Assembly (NCBI GenBank): GCA_963921405.1
Contig: OY992876.1
Coordinates: 342,162,800 to 342,226,799 of the forward strand
Direction: 5' to 3'
Length of the DNA: 64,000 nucleotides
Source: Cepaea hortensis
Taxonomy: Eukaryota; Mollusca; Gastropoda; Stylommatophora; Helicidae
The notes beneath the pieces are model-generated. The model worked only from the letters and a program-made list of their open reading frames with translations, searched no databases and had not been told where the DNA came from. Positions 53,900 to 64,000 of this stretch are shown here, piece by piece. The translations under genes were made by a program, and so were the position numbers. The stretch's first letter is position 1. Every line of letters begins with the position of its first letter.

Positions 53900-54610
53900 T
53901 TTTACCATGCATATTTGCTTTTGTGCATAGTTATTGTACATATAGTTTAGTTTAGTCGTTGGATCAACATCACGGCACACGGATTAACCCATAAGTGCTC
54001 CGTTTTCCTCCTAACTCAAACCTGAGTCTGGAGAAACTCAGCTCAATGTACGAACTCCGTTGCATCGGCGAGGATCCTGAAATACTTTGGGTAGATTTTT
54101 AACTCGAAATTTTGTCGGGCAACTCTTTTTCGATTTCCAACTGCCAAGGTTTTTATTTTACGTGCGCAACAATACACACGGGTGTCCGATCTCACTACCC
54201 AGAGACCAGGGGACATTTTATTACTGGACGTCCAGGTGAATTGTTTAAATAAATCCCGGTCCTCACCGGGGCCTGAACCCGGGACCTACAGCACTCGAGG
54301 CGGACACCATGCCTCGAGACCACTCAGCCCCCTGACATATGTGCTTTTGTGCTTAATAACCGTACATATGTGATGCTGTGCTTTGTTACCTACCCTTCTT
54401 ATGTGCTCTTGACCATAGTTATTCTGTATATGTGCATTTGTGCATAGTCACCGTACAAATGTGGTTTTGTGCATATTTACCCTAAACATGTCCTTTTGTG
54501 CATAGTTACCATACTTATGTGCTTTTTACATTGTTACCCTAAACATGTGCTTTTGTGAATAGTTACCCTACATATGTGCTTCTCTGCTTTGTTACCCTAA
54601 ACATGTGCTG
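53900..54610. repeat. About 31-bp minisatellite interrupted by a SINE
   Basis: Units of TATGTGCTTTTGTGCATAGT plus TACCGTACA, about 11 diverged copies, mostly at 54335-54610 with one or two before the SINE at 53944. Confidence 0.85.
53944..54334 (-). mobile_element. SINE family C, second copy
   Basis: Reverse complement of 14705-15107: tail TAGTTTAGTTTAGTCG, body CTTTGGGTAGATTTTTAA and CAACTGCCAAGG, head with GGCCTGAACCCGGGACC (B box complement) and CATGCCTCGAGACCACTCAG. ACATAT at 53938-53943 and 54335-54340 is a short TSD within the host minisatellite. Confidence 0.88.
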
Positions 54611-54639
54611 TTTTACATTGACATGGCTTATATTGATAC

Positions 54640-54725
54640 CCAGAAATAGAAACAGACATGAACAATATGGGGCGGACATGGACGGAGCTGCATGGGATAG
54701 CTAAAGATAGGAGGGCTTGGAGTGA
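54640..54725 (+). pseudogene. LINE 3' end relic
   Basis: The plus frame reads RTWTELHGIAKDRRAWSELI, a motif common near the end of RTE-type polyproteins. Related relics lie at 18715-18905 and weakly at 3965-4085. The stretch 54726-55082 holds nothing I can assign. Confidence 0.6.
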
Positions 54726-55082
54726 ATTGATTGAGGGAGGGGTGGGGATGGGGTCTATGCCCCAGTGGGGGATAGAGAGCAAAAGAAGAAGTAGTTTGCC
54801 ATTCAGTTTCTCCAGTTGTCCCTCTGATAATGTCCACAATTTGATAACTGTTTCTGACAGCTTCCCTTTTGTTAACCGTCCTCGCGATATGGTAACTCGG
54901 TAATATTGTTATCATTTTCTCCCTCGCCATGCCATCTCATTCCGCTTGATTGCCAGCCTACTGCTGTTCATTCGATCCCTCTCCTTAATGGTGATTACAT
55001 CTTCTCGTCCAGTGTAACAGCTCGGGTATTTCAGCTTTCAATATTGAAAATGCTTTAAAAAGTGCTCATACAACGATATAAT

Positions 55083-55128
55083 GGAAGCCGCGGTGGCGTA
55101 GTGGGCAGCTCGCTTGCCTGTCTATGAG
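55083..55128 (+). mobile_element. tRNA-like SINE head fragment
   Basis: GCCGCGGTGGCGTAGTGGGC resembles a tRNA 5' half with an A box (GGCGTAGTGGGCAG). There is no B box in range, so it is a fragment. Confidence 0.45.
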
Positions 55129-55211
55129 AAGAGACCTGAGAGAGATACAGGAAAGAGATGGAAAAGAAAAGGAGATGCGCTGAGAGAGAAAGGGAGACAG
55201 GAAAGAGGAAC

Positions 55212-56367
55212 GAACGAACGAACGAACGAACGAACGAACGAAAATCTTTATTTTCAAAAGGTTAAGAATTGGGCACGCAAGCCCATCTGACATTCTGCCC
55301 TTCTTGTCTATTTCCTCTCATACATTCTTTCATTCAACATCTCTTATGAAGCAATTCTTTAACAACAAAAGAACAATAAGCATTAAAACGATTGAAAATA
55401 ATCAATAATACATGACTCGTTGAGGCAATGTTTAACATGGGCATCATCAATACCCAAGGTGGGTGTAACGTGCCACACATATGGGAATTTTTTTTTTTTC
55501 TGGCTGGTTGTCGTTCGAGATAATGTACCATTATTATTGTCTTTGTTGCTGTTTTTTTTTTTTAAAGGGGGCATGTAGTCTGTCCTGAGGTAGTGTTCAA
55601 ACAGGTTGCGACTGTATGTATAATGATTGGTGGTGTCTTTGATTTCTTGTGGAAGATTATTCCACAACTTAATGGCAGAGTATGCTAAGCTTGTTTTATA
55701 TAAGTCTATCCTAGGTTTAGCGACATGAAGTATATTTAGTCGTTCGCTACGTCTTGCGTTATATTTAAACAATGCTCCCGCGTGTTGCCGGGGTCCATAA
55801 GGGAAGCAAAGAATAGCAACACTGTAGCCTACCATGCATGTCGTAAGAGGCGACTAAGGAGGCTATGGTTCCGCCGCCCTGCTACTGAGTGAGTGCGTGG
55901 TGCGACACTGTGAGCTGTGAGTTTCGTGTGAAATGCTTTTGAATCTGCCCGAGGTTTTTTGGAATGCGACTGCATGTTCGGAGCGATGGCAGCTGGCTAT
56001 GTCCCAGAGTTGACCGGTTTTTGCCTTATGCAGAAATGCGTGGCTGCTGGGCTTCTGGTTGACTGCCATTGCCATCGACGATGAACTGTATTTTCGTGGA
56101 CTGTGTGGGTGAACATCTAGGAAACATCCAGATGGGAAAATGACTGCCGATTCCATCAGAGATAAACTGGATGTTTCGTGGGGGACTATTGTGTTGACAT
56201 TCTGGCGGCGGCATTATGCACAGTGTATCTGTGCGGGCTGTTGTTTGTTGAGACTCTTGTCTTTTCCACTTTTCACATTGGGCAGTGGGGAGCGTTTTAT
56301 GTGATATTCGCCGGCACAGAAACGGAGCATAATGGGGACAACCCGTTGCTGTGAAGTTGGAACCGCG

Positions 56368-56400
<33 letters not shown>

Positions 56401-59040
56401 TTTAAACAATGGCCAAAGATAGCTTGTGGCATTTTGAAATAGTATTTTGTGAGTTAGTTTAGCCTTATTAAAAAGTAGGTGTTTGTGGAGTGGCAGTAAC
56501 TGAAGACGTTCATGTAGGTTAGAATTGTCTGTAAACTTATCACCATTGATTAGACGCACTGTCCTTTTCTGGAGTGAATACAGGCGTTTTGTTATTGATT
56601 TGGAGCATACATCTCAGATTGTGGAGCAATAATCAATATGTGTTTGTATGTGGGAAGTATAGAATATCTTTCTTGTGTTTTCGTCGAGGAAGTTGTTAAT
56701 TTTGGCAAGTTGGTATACTTTTTTGGCTATTTGTTTAACAAGAGCATGAACATGGGAATTAAAGGATAGATTTTGATCTATGATAAGACTTTCTATAGGC
56801 GTGCTACCAATGGGCAGCTGAAGAGTTCTCTGCAAGTTTAGAGTGTGAAGTCTTTGCCTGGTTCCTATTAAGATAGATTTTGTTTTAGAAATGTTAATTT
56901 GCATGCGGTTTGCATGACTCCAGTTAACTACACTATTTATTTCCTGTTGCAAGGATAATTCTAGCACATTACGATTAATAGCGTTTGTATATACTGTGCA
57001 GTCGTCTGCAAATAGATCGCAGGACGATGACAGATATAAGGGAAGATCGTTTATATAAATGGCAAATAACAGAGGGCCAAGTATAGACCCCTGAGGTACT
57101 CCAGTATTAATGGTAATGGCTTGGGATAGATATTTATTGTGTGATACTACTTGTTTTCTGTCTAATAAGAATGAATTTATTAATGTCACTATATTAAAGC
57201 TTACTTTTTTTGTTTCTATTTTTTAAATTAGGATAGTATGATCTATCATATCGAATGCTTTTTTAAAGTCTATAAACATCGTTCCACATAGAGTATTGTT
57301 GTTAATATTTTGATGCCAGTTTTCTATCATGTTTGTTAGGGCCGTATGGCAGGAATATTTTGGCCGAAATCCTGACTGACCGTCAGCTATTAGTTTGTGG
57401 CGAACTAAGTGCTCTGGTGTTGTCTTGTGGATGTGCTTTTCTAGCAGTTTGGATAAAGAGGATAATATGGAAATTGGCCTATAATTACTCATGACGCAAT
57501 CGTCTAATGAACCAGCTTTTAAATGAGGATACACTTTTTAAAGGCGATTTTAAAGGCTGATAGGAAGTGACCTTTGGTGAGACATTGATTGTATATAAAA
57601 GTTAGTGACTCGCAGATCGCCAGTGCAGCATAGCGAAGGATCCGATTACTGATACCATCTAGTCCTGATGAGTTACTGATTTTTAGGTTACTGAGATGAG
57701 TAAATACTTCAGTGGTCGTCATTAGCGGTATGTTTGTGGGAATGTCTCCATAGCATTTGCTCTCACAGAATGATGATAATAAAGATATGTCATGAGGCAC
57801 ATCTGGTATTGCAGCCTTCAGTTGGTTTATGTCAGACTGAAAGAAACTACTGAATTGATCACATGTAACCTAATTTGATGGTAACGATTATGATGATTTG
57901 TGTTTGTTTGTCAAGGTATTTATTGCTTTCCACATATCTTTAGTGTTGGTTTGATCTATTATTAAGTTCTTAAAATAGTTTTTTCTTTTCCTTTCGAATA
58001 ACATATTTAACTTTGTTTCTCAGACTACGGTACATAGTTAGATCTCTATTTTTATGTGCCCTGTCCCGGTCTCTCATAAGTTCAACTACCTCCTGTGTGA
58101 TCCACGGGGGCTTAATATGATGTTAAACACGAACTTCCTTAAATGGAACATGCTTATCAAATACGCTTAGAAAGGTCTTCAGCCAGTGGTCCAGTGCATC
58201 ATCTGGGTCAGGAAGCTGGTAAACATAGTCCAGAGATGAGTTGAAAAAGTCTTGTAAAAAGGCATCTTGATTGAAGTTTTGTAGTTTCTATATTTTATAC
58301 TTAAAATGTTTGCGTTTCGGAGTTTTGGTACCTCTTTTAGACCATGTACAACATACTGGGTAGTGATCGCTCATTGCATTAATAGGTACAGTACATTCAA
58401 TGATATTATCAGCACACGTAGTATAGATATGATTTATAAGTGTTGCAGATGATTTTGTTATTCTAGTGGCTTGTTTGACTAACTGTTGGAAGTTATATGA
58501 CTCAATTATGTTTTCCCATGTTGTGTTTGATTTGTTAGTGTCTATGTTGAAGTCGCCTAGCAGTATTATTTCTCTAGCATTACTAAAGACTACATCCATC
58601 ATAGTGGTGAATATTTCATACCAGATGTTTCCTGCACTGGGGTTTCAATAAAGATAGCCAACTACTAGGGGTGTGCTATTTTGAAGCTTAACCTCAAGCC
58701 ATACACACTCAGTCTCACAGGTTTCAAAATCTAGCCTACGGTGGGCGTTAAGCGAGTTAGAAATATAAACTGCAATACCCGTCTCTTGTTTCTGATAGGG
58801 ATCTCTTCTAATGGTTTTAAAGCCTCTGATAGCGATGCCGTCATCTGAGATGTTGCTATTTAATCGACTTTCGCTAACCCCGAACATGTGAAAATTTTGA
58901 TTAACTATAAGTGATAGTTCAGGCAGCTTCCCTAATAGATGGCAGATATTTAAATGCCCAATTCTGATCCCATTATTACTGAGCCAGTGTTCGTACTTAT
59001 TAGACATTTTAACAATGCGTAAGTGTGATATATTAGATTT
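55212..59040 (-). pseudogene. CR1/L2-like LINE, ORF2 only, decayed
   Basis: Minus strand. 59007 to 58645 holds the endonuclease start (GHLNICHLLGKLPEL, GVSESRLNSN), 58602-58288 LLGDFNIDTNKSN and MSDHYPVCC. 57800-57519 and 57534-57223 hold GLDGISNRIL, NYRPISILSSLSKLLEKHI and FIDFKKAFDMIDH. 57189-56614 holds GVPQGSILGPLLFAIYINDL and the catalytic FADD in CDLFADDCTVY. The end at 55785-55550 is KPRIDLYKTSLAYSA...DYMPP. At least four frame breaks and a 625-bp insertion inactivate it. The 3' UTR has a GGGC/GCCC hairpin (55271-55284), AATAAAG and a (TTCG)n tail at 55212-55240. It is similar to the intact ORF2 at 45501-48329, without ORF1. Confidence 0.9.
55775..56399 (+). mobile_element. Family D: 625-bp non-autonomous retroelement with TSD
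   Basis: Flanked by ATTTAAACAATG at 55763-55774 and 56400-56411, a 12-bp TSD inside the LINE ORF2. It starts CTCCCGCGTGTTGCCGGGG, has CATGCATGTCGTAAGAGGCG near 55835 and ends GTTGGAACCGCGAC plus (TAAC)n. Its 3' half recurs at 39195-39300, and another part at 1-80 (minus). No ORF. The long TSD and simple-repeat tail indicate LINE-driven retroposition. Confidence 0.9.
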
Positions 59041-59183
59041 TCACAAACGTAACATCACGATTAAATATTTCCAGGACGACAAAAATCGGCGTTCACCGCA
59101 ACGGATTTATTTGTTCCATAATGGTACGATCCAAGATTTAATATACCCGTTGGGAATGAAAAACATTAACTCGGAAAGGACCG

Positions 59184-59190
59184 TATAAAT
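59184..59190 (+). promoter_or_regulatory. Candidate TATA box
   Basis: TATAAAT in the context ACCGTATAAATAGCAGCG, followed about 30 bp on by a plausible start region and, at 59384-59394, a splice-donor-like AAGGTAAAC. No ORF follows. It could be the promoter of a degraded LTR or of a non-coding exon. Weak on sequence alone. Confidence 0.35.
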
Positions 59191-59544
59191 AGCAGCGCGC
59201 AGAGCGACATGGCCTGTTTGTACATCAGCCAGCATGAGACATAAGAACTGAAGCAGCGGAAGGAGTGAGAGAGTTTCAAAATTCATTAGAAAAGAACATC
59301 CTCAGCCTACGAAATCGCTGTGAGAAATTGCATCTCATTCAGATCATGAAACGTGTCGACATGTTGAGGTCATTCTGATAAATAAGGTAAACACCACATT
59401 TAATTCAGTTAAATTGTAGTTAGTTGTGAGCCTATTTTCCCAGAAGAGAGTTGGTAAGTAGACTCGGTTGAACACGTGTGGTGAACGAAGAAGTTAATTT
59501 AATTGTTATAGTTTATAGATAAACTATTAATTAAGAATACCCAT

Positions 59545-59905
59545 ATTGAAGTTTATTTTCTCCCATTAGTAAACACCTGACTTAATGTATAAAAATCATT
59601 AATCCAAGTTGTACATTTAATTCTTAAGCAACTCAATCTACAATGATTTGGAATGGTGAGTTCTTAAAGAATAGTACAAACTAAATAATATTATACTCAG
59701 TTATAGTCACAAGATAAACTGTACAAGAGGAGAAGAATACAGTGTTTATTTTCTCCCAGCTAAGCAACTTAGTTAATGTATAAAACATTAGACACATGTT
59801 ATACATTTTATTTCTTAAGCATGAAACTGAATCTACAATGAATTAGAGTGACTTAAGGAACTTCAGAATTCTTAGTACAGTGGTAAGGACATAAAGTATA
59901 TGGCC
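59545..59905. repeat. Diverged 203-bp tandem duplication
   Basis: GTTTATTTTCTCCCA at 59551 and 59754, followed in both by TTAATGTATAAAA, TACATTT, CTTAAGCA and CTACAATGA. The rest of 59041-62450 is AT-rich, has only short motif-free frames and scattered GATGAT runs (61090-61340). Confidence 0.8.
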
Positions 59906-62513
59906 CACTGGTAAGATTAAAAACTAGTTTACATGTGCCAGCACTAATAGAGAATTTAGTGGAATGTGTATAGTCAAGTAGATGGAGCACATTAGTTAGT
60001 AAATTAATTTTTTTACATGAGCACATGGACAACCAAATAGTTTCTTTTAATTCATGAGCACATGAGAACCAGCCAGAGCTCTACAGGTCTCATAATTTGT
60101 GTGATGGTACAGCCACTTGGGGTAAGGCAAATATATAAACATGGCTGTTAACCATGGGCAATAATAATATTTGTGCCTCATAATAGTTCGTAACCAACCG
60201 CCATGCAAGAAGTATTTTAATTCATAATGCCTGAATATGAATTGGATATATCACCTAAATTGTATGTATTTCATGAGAACATGTGATAACTCCTGGACTC
60301 CATGTTGCTAAATCCTGGATGAATTGCCTAAGTGTGTCTAATGATCACAATGATCACTATGACATTGTTGATAACATGTCTGTGAGGATTCATGTGTGAG
60401 TTCATCATTGTTAAACAGATGTGAATGTATCATTTCATAAAATCCACCAGCAAGCATGACTACAAGTTAGGTTGAAGGATGAGATGCCCTTGTAATGTCC
60501 TTCTGGGTGAATCTGTGAATGTATTCTGTGTAAAGCACCTACATATGCATGATTGTCATCCATATAGATATGATTGTGTCTGATGAATGGGTGAGACCTC
60601 ATTGTGATGCCATATGGTGTAAACATGTTATGTTGTCATTTAGAAATCACATAAGTACCCACTTTACATGACAGTATGAAGAATGTGTGATGAAGGATTC
60701 CTATATGATCACCCATACCCATATGAATGTGTCTGTGGACTGAGTGAATTTATCAGCCATACATATGAATGATGTCAGAGTTGAGTGAGTGAGTGAAGTT
60801 ACATGCTGAGTGAGAAAGAGGGAGTATAAGCCAACAGTCAATCTAATGATAGCCAGCAACTTTGATGTGGAATGCCATGCCTATCACTAGAGAAATGCTT
60901 CGGTGTACCCCATAAACTAAAAACTAATTTAGTACACTCCGGTGCATAACACCACTTTGTATAAAGTATCATTCATATCTCTATCATCTAGTTTTGTGCG
61001 CTAAGCACGACACAAGCCATGTCATACATTACGCATAGCACCAGCATCTGTGTGTGTAATTTAAGCAAAATCCCACTTTGTAGTTCATGTTAACACATAT
61101 GGTCTGTTGTAATGATAATAATGAATTTCAAAGATGATGAGGATGACTGTAATTTAATGAAAATGATATAACCATGATTATGATGAGAATGTTAGAATAA
61201 TGTAATGATTTCTAATGTCATAAACATGATAATAATGATGATGATTGTAATAACAATGTAATAATTATGAAAATAATGATAAGGATTTTAATTACAATTA
61301 TTATAAAAACCATGATGATGTTGATGATAATAATCAATGTTACATCCATGAGAATGGAAGAAATCTTCTCACTTGAAGCATTTAATGAAGAAGAATACAC
61401 CTGAAGGCTATACAAGAATAATACCAAATGTACTTATCTTGTTGATAAGCAAATACTCATGGAAATGGGACCTGACTTTTAAAAGCTCTTAATGTGTAAG
61501 ACCTTTTTCTTGAATAGAAAAAGATGAAGTAGAGAACAAAACTAGATACAGAAGAGAATGGTCAACATAATTGCTAAATTCCCAATCACTCAAGGTATTA
61601 CTTCTAGAAACCTGAGGACAGGCATAGGTGATGATGAAACTGCGCATCTGTTAGTAAACCTTGAACATTTGATAGTGGAAGATTGGATTGAGAGCAAACA
61701 ACTGTGTTGGTGATAACTACATGAAAACACCATGACTATCTTTCTTCTATGTTATTTTCTCTAAAGACCAGGATCCATTTTATTGTTTTCCCTGGTTATG
61801 TTCTTAGGCTTTTACATGTAAATCCTAATGTCATATTTCTGATATTATTCGAATTATGTGATTGATGGAATTTCAGGTAGTGGTCTTATTCATGTCAATC
61901 CAGACCTGACTTGGTGAAGTTTGAAGGCAGCACCTGTTGAGTGAGCACATGGTTGAGTGATGCCCTTGACAGAGTAGCGTCGAACCTTATCTACCTGCAA
62001 CCATTCCATTTGTCTCATAGGAGAGGTAATCTTTATTTAAAATAAGTACCTGCCAAGACAAAGGAAAACAAGAGCCAAATTATGTTCTACTACACCCAGG
62101 AACAATAAATAATACTACAATTGATGATAGCCAGAGTGATTCCCAAAGCTGGAAGTGGAGAATCCTGATTGGAGACAGTTCTTTTTTTCAGATCATCCAG
62201 ACCAGTAAAAGATTAGCTTTACAGGCCACTGCGAAAAATCTAAATGGTTAATTATCTACCTGATCATGGGCACATCAAGTCTGTAATATTTAATGTATAT
62301 GTATATGTCCTTATTTCTATGACAGGAAATTGTAATTTTGAATGCACTTTACAAAATCCATATTTATGTGTATTAAATCAACAAAGAAAAATAAGGTCAT
62401 GTCATGTATTGATTGTATTTTACTTGTCATAATCAAATTGTTTTAAATTACCCTAGATAGAATTAATTAGTTGGTAGAGGAGAGGCAAGGAACCACATAG
62501 GGAATAAATTGGG

Positions 62514-62703
62514 TATAAAAGGGAGTACAACTTTTTCAGTATTTCCTAAAGGTATTCCTTGGTTCTCTAAAACTCTATTTCTGGTCTCAACAATTGAGTC
62601 AGGACAACAAAATTAATTAAACGGGCAGGATCACATGGGGAAAAATGATTTTTCATCATTTATCTCTGTGGGGTTGAGCCATCAATCAAACCCATATCCG
62701 ACA
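62514..62703 (+). promoter_or_regulatory. Probable LTR 3' part with TATA box
   Basis: TATAAAAG at 62514-62521, then about 180 bp to CCGACA at 62698-62703, ending in CA just before a primer binding site. This fits U3-end/R/U5 of a 5' LTR. The LTR start could not be located; the second LTR lies off the window. Confidence 0.6.
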
Positions 62704-62706
62704 AGT

Positions 62707-62723
62707 TGGGGGCTAAGTCCGGG
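62707..62723 (+). other. Primer binding site (tRNA-Pro-like)
   Basis: TGGGGGCTAAGTCCGGG resembles a primer binding site complementary to the 3' end of a proline-type tRNA, with a one-base difference in length in the middle. It lies 3 bp after the presumed LTR end and about 190 bp before the gag ATG. Confidence 0.6.
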
Positions 62724-62912
62724 TATTTCTTTAATTAGAAAGTAGAATATAGCAGGTTAGGATAGTAACATTCACCTAGTCAGAGTTATCATATCATTAG
62801 ATATTGATAAAGTAGGTAGATAACTCTAATCAGACATACGTGCTTTGCTTAAAGTCTATTCTCCAGGTATACAGGCGTATTCACCTTCAGAGAAGACAAG
62901 AAAAAGGTAAGA

Positions 62913-64000
62913 ATGGCAGACACCGCCAGACTGAGAAATCTTTTCATGGAGACTGGTAAGCAGTGCGACCTAACAGGTAAGGAGTTAGCTCAGTATGTTA
63001 GCGAGGAATTCGAGAAACATGAACGTCTACAAGCTGAGAAGGAAAAGGAGGAAAGACGTCTACAAGCGGAGAATGAAAATAAGGAGAAGGATAGACAGGC
63101 AAACAGAGAACAAGAAGAAAGAAGACAAAAACATGAACTGGAAATGAGGAAGTTGGACAATGAAACCGAGTTACGACGACTGGAAATCATGAACCAACAG
63201 AATCCCTCAACAGATCAAAGTAGATCTTCAGCTGAACCACCAGGGGAAGCAGCTTCAGTTCAAGTGAACGCCATGTCTTTTCCATTGGAACCTTTCAATG
63301 AACAAACAGACATCATCGAAAATTATTTATCAAGATTCGAGAGGATGTGTGTGATGTGCGGACTGGAGGAGACCAAATGGGCAGTTAAATTGTCACAAGG
63401 ACTTCGCGGAATTTCTTACGAAGTATTTTCTAGGATACGACCGGAGGAGTTGGACAATTATAACATCCTAAAACAAGCCTTATTAGCCAGATTCGAGATA
63501 GACGGAGAGAACTACAAGAAACAGTTCAGGACTGCTCGGAAGGAAGCTGGAGAGAACTTCTCTCAATACGTAGAAAGACTAAGATCCTACCTAAACAAAT
63601 GGCGTACCATGTCTAGATTTGAGGAAACCTACCAAGATCTAGAAGAAATGATTCTGATAGATCAACTCAAACAGAAAATGTCTCAGGACATGAGAGCATT
63701 TTTAACACAGAATGGAGCTGAGAGATTGAAGTCTATCATTACTTTGGCAGAGAGATATGAAAAGTCGCAGAAAGAGGCGGGAGGTAATCAACGAAATACC
63801 AATAATCTTCCTCGCGAATTCCCTCAGAAGACCAAAGATAAAGGAGAACCGAAATCCAGCAAACCAAATGGATCGAATGGATCAAATAAGACCACTACAA
63901 ATCAGAACCAGCAGTTCAAGTGGGAGAAGAAGCTCTACTGCAGCCATTGTAAAAATCATGCTCATAACACAAGGGATTGCAAAAAGAAGCCTCAACCTCT
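62913..64000 (+). CDS. gag: Ty3-like retrotransposon gag, partial at window end
   Basis: Open from the ATG at 62913 to the last base without a stop (362 complete codons). Residues 1-30 are a short leader (MADTARLRNLFMETGKQ). About 32-100 is a highly charged Glu/Lys/Arg coiled coil. About 125-265 is a capsid-like retrotransposon gag/SCAN-type region (PLEPFNEQTDIIENYLSRFE, VKLSQGLRG, FSQYVERLRSYL). 300-330 is an Asn/Ser/Lys linker. A CCHC zinc knuckle lies at residues 343-356 (CSHCKNHAHNTRDC), which would bind genomic RNA. pol should follow downstream, out of view. Placement after an LTR-like promoter and primer binding site supports a Ty3-type element. The intact frame suggests a young copy. 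Confidence 0.88.
   Translation, partial: MADTARLRNLFMETGKQCDLTGKELAQYVSEEFEKHERLQAEKEKEERRLQAENENKEKDRQANREQEERRQKHELEMRKLDNETELRRLEIMNQQNPSTDQSRSSAEPPGEAASVQVNAMSFPLEPFNEQTDIIENYLSRFERMCVMCGLEETKWAVKLSQGLRGISYEVFSRIRPEELDNYNILKQALLARFEIDGENYKKQFRTARKEAGENFSQYVERLRSYLNKWRTMSRFEETYQDLEEMILIDQLKQKMSQDMRAFLTQNGAERLKSIITLAERYEKSQKEAGGNQRNTNNLPREFPQKTKDKGEPKSSKPNGSNGSNKTTTNQNQQFKWEKKLYCSHCKNHAHNTRDCKKKPQP

Overview
This window looks like intergenic, repeat-saturated DNA from an invertebrate animal nuclear genome. The reasons are the many non-LTR retrotransposon clades side by side (RTE/BovB-like, RNase H-bearing I-group, CR1/L2-like), hAT transposons, a Ty3-like gag, several tRNA-derived SINEs, and kilobase-scale microsatellites. 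A mollusc or an arthropod fits best, but nothing here fixes the phylum. I found no host protein-coding gene, rRNA gene or true tRNA gene that I can support. Almost every credible reading frame belongs to a mobile element, and most other long open frames are low-complexity repeats read as protein.

Layout. 1-4.8 kb: relics of RTE-type LINEs and SINEs plus purine-rich microsatellites. 4.85-10.44 kb: a layered nest in which an intact RTE/BovB-like LINE (5605-8912, 1050-residue ORF) sits inside a SINE, which sits inside an older, decayed RTE-type LINE. 10.4-12.1 kb: a SINE that appears to have expanded into a 40-bp minisatellite. 13-14.1 kb: a 1.1-kb polypyrimidine tract. 14.7-15.1 kb: a full tRNA-derived SINE with target-site duplications (TSDs). 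16.3-18.7 kb: a G-rich 12-bp-based minisatellite. 18.9-25.5 kb: a nearly full-length RNase H LINE (20398-25329, minus strand) inserted into an RTE relic with a 12-bp TSD. 26-28.6 kb: SINEs, a 377-bp near-perfect palindrome and a small repeat-built coiled-coil ORF. 29.2-31.35 kb: a hAT deletion derivative with TIRs and 8-bp TSD, carrying a SINE, inserted into an RTE relic. 31.86-35.27 kb: a 5'-truncated second RNase H LINE with a 9-bp TSD. 35.3-43.6 kb: minisatellites, microsatellites, LINE relics and a decayed hAT. 44.0-48.4 kb: a CR1-like LINE with an esterase-type ORF1 and an intact endonuclease/reverse-transcriptase ORF2. 48.4-52.6 kb: purine, GT and (CTGT)n/(CTAT)n arrays. 52.6-55.1 kb: RTE relic with a nested short element, SINEs and a 31-bp minisatellite. 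55.2-59.04 kb: a decayed second CR1/L2-like LINE (minus) split by a 625-bp non-autonomous element. 59-62.5 kb: AT-rich DNA with a TATA-like promoter candidate. 62.5-64 kb: the 3' part of a 5' LTR, a primer binding site and the start of a Ty3-like gag running off the window.

How it fits together. The LINEs would supply endonuclease and reverse transcriptase for themselves and for the SINEs. One SINE family carries a block also found near the start of the intact RTE, as in the known BovB/Bov-A pairing. Several microsatellites begin exactly at LINE or SINE tails, suggesting that retrotransposition seeded them. Paired TSDs, often confirmed by rejoining the interrupted host element, give a relative insertion order at several nests.
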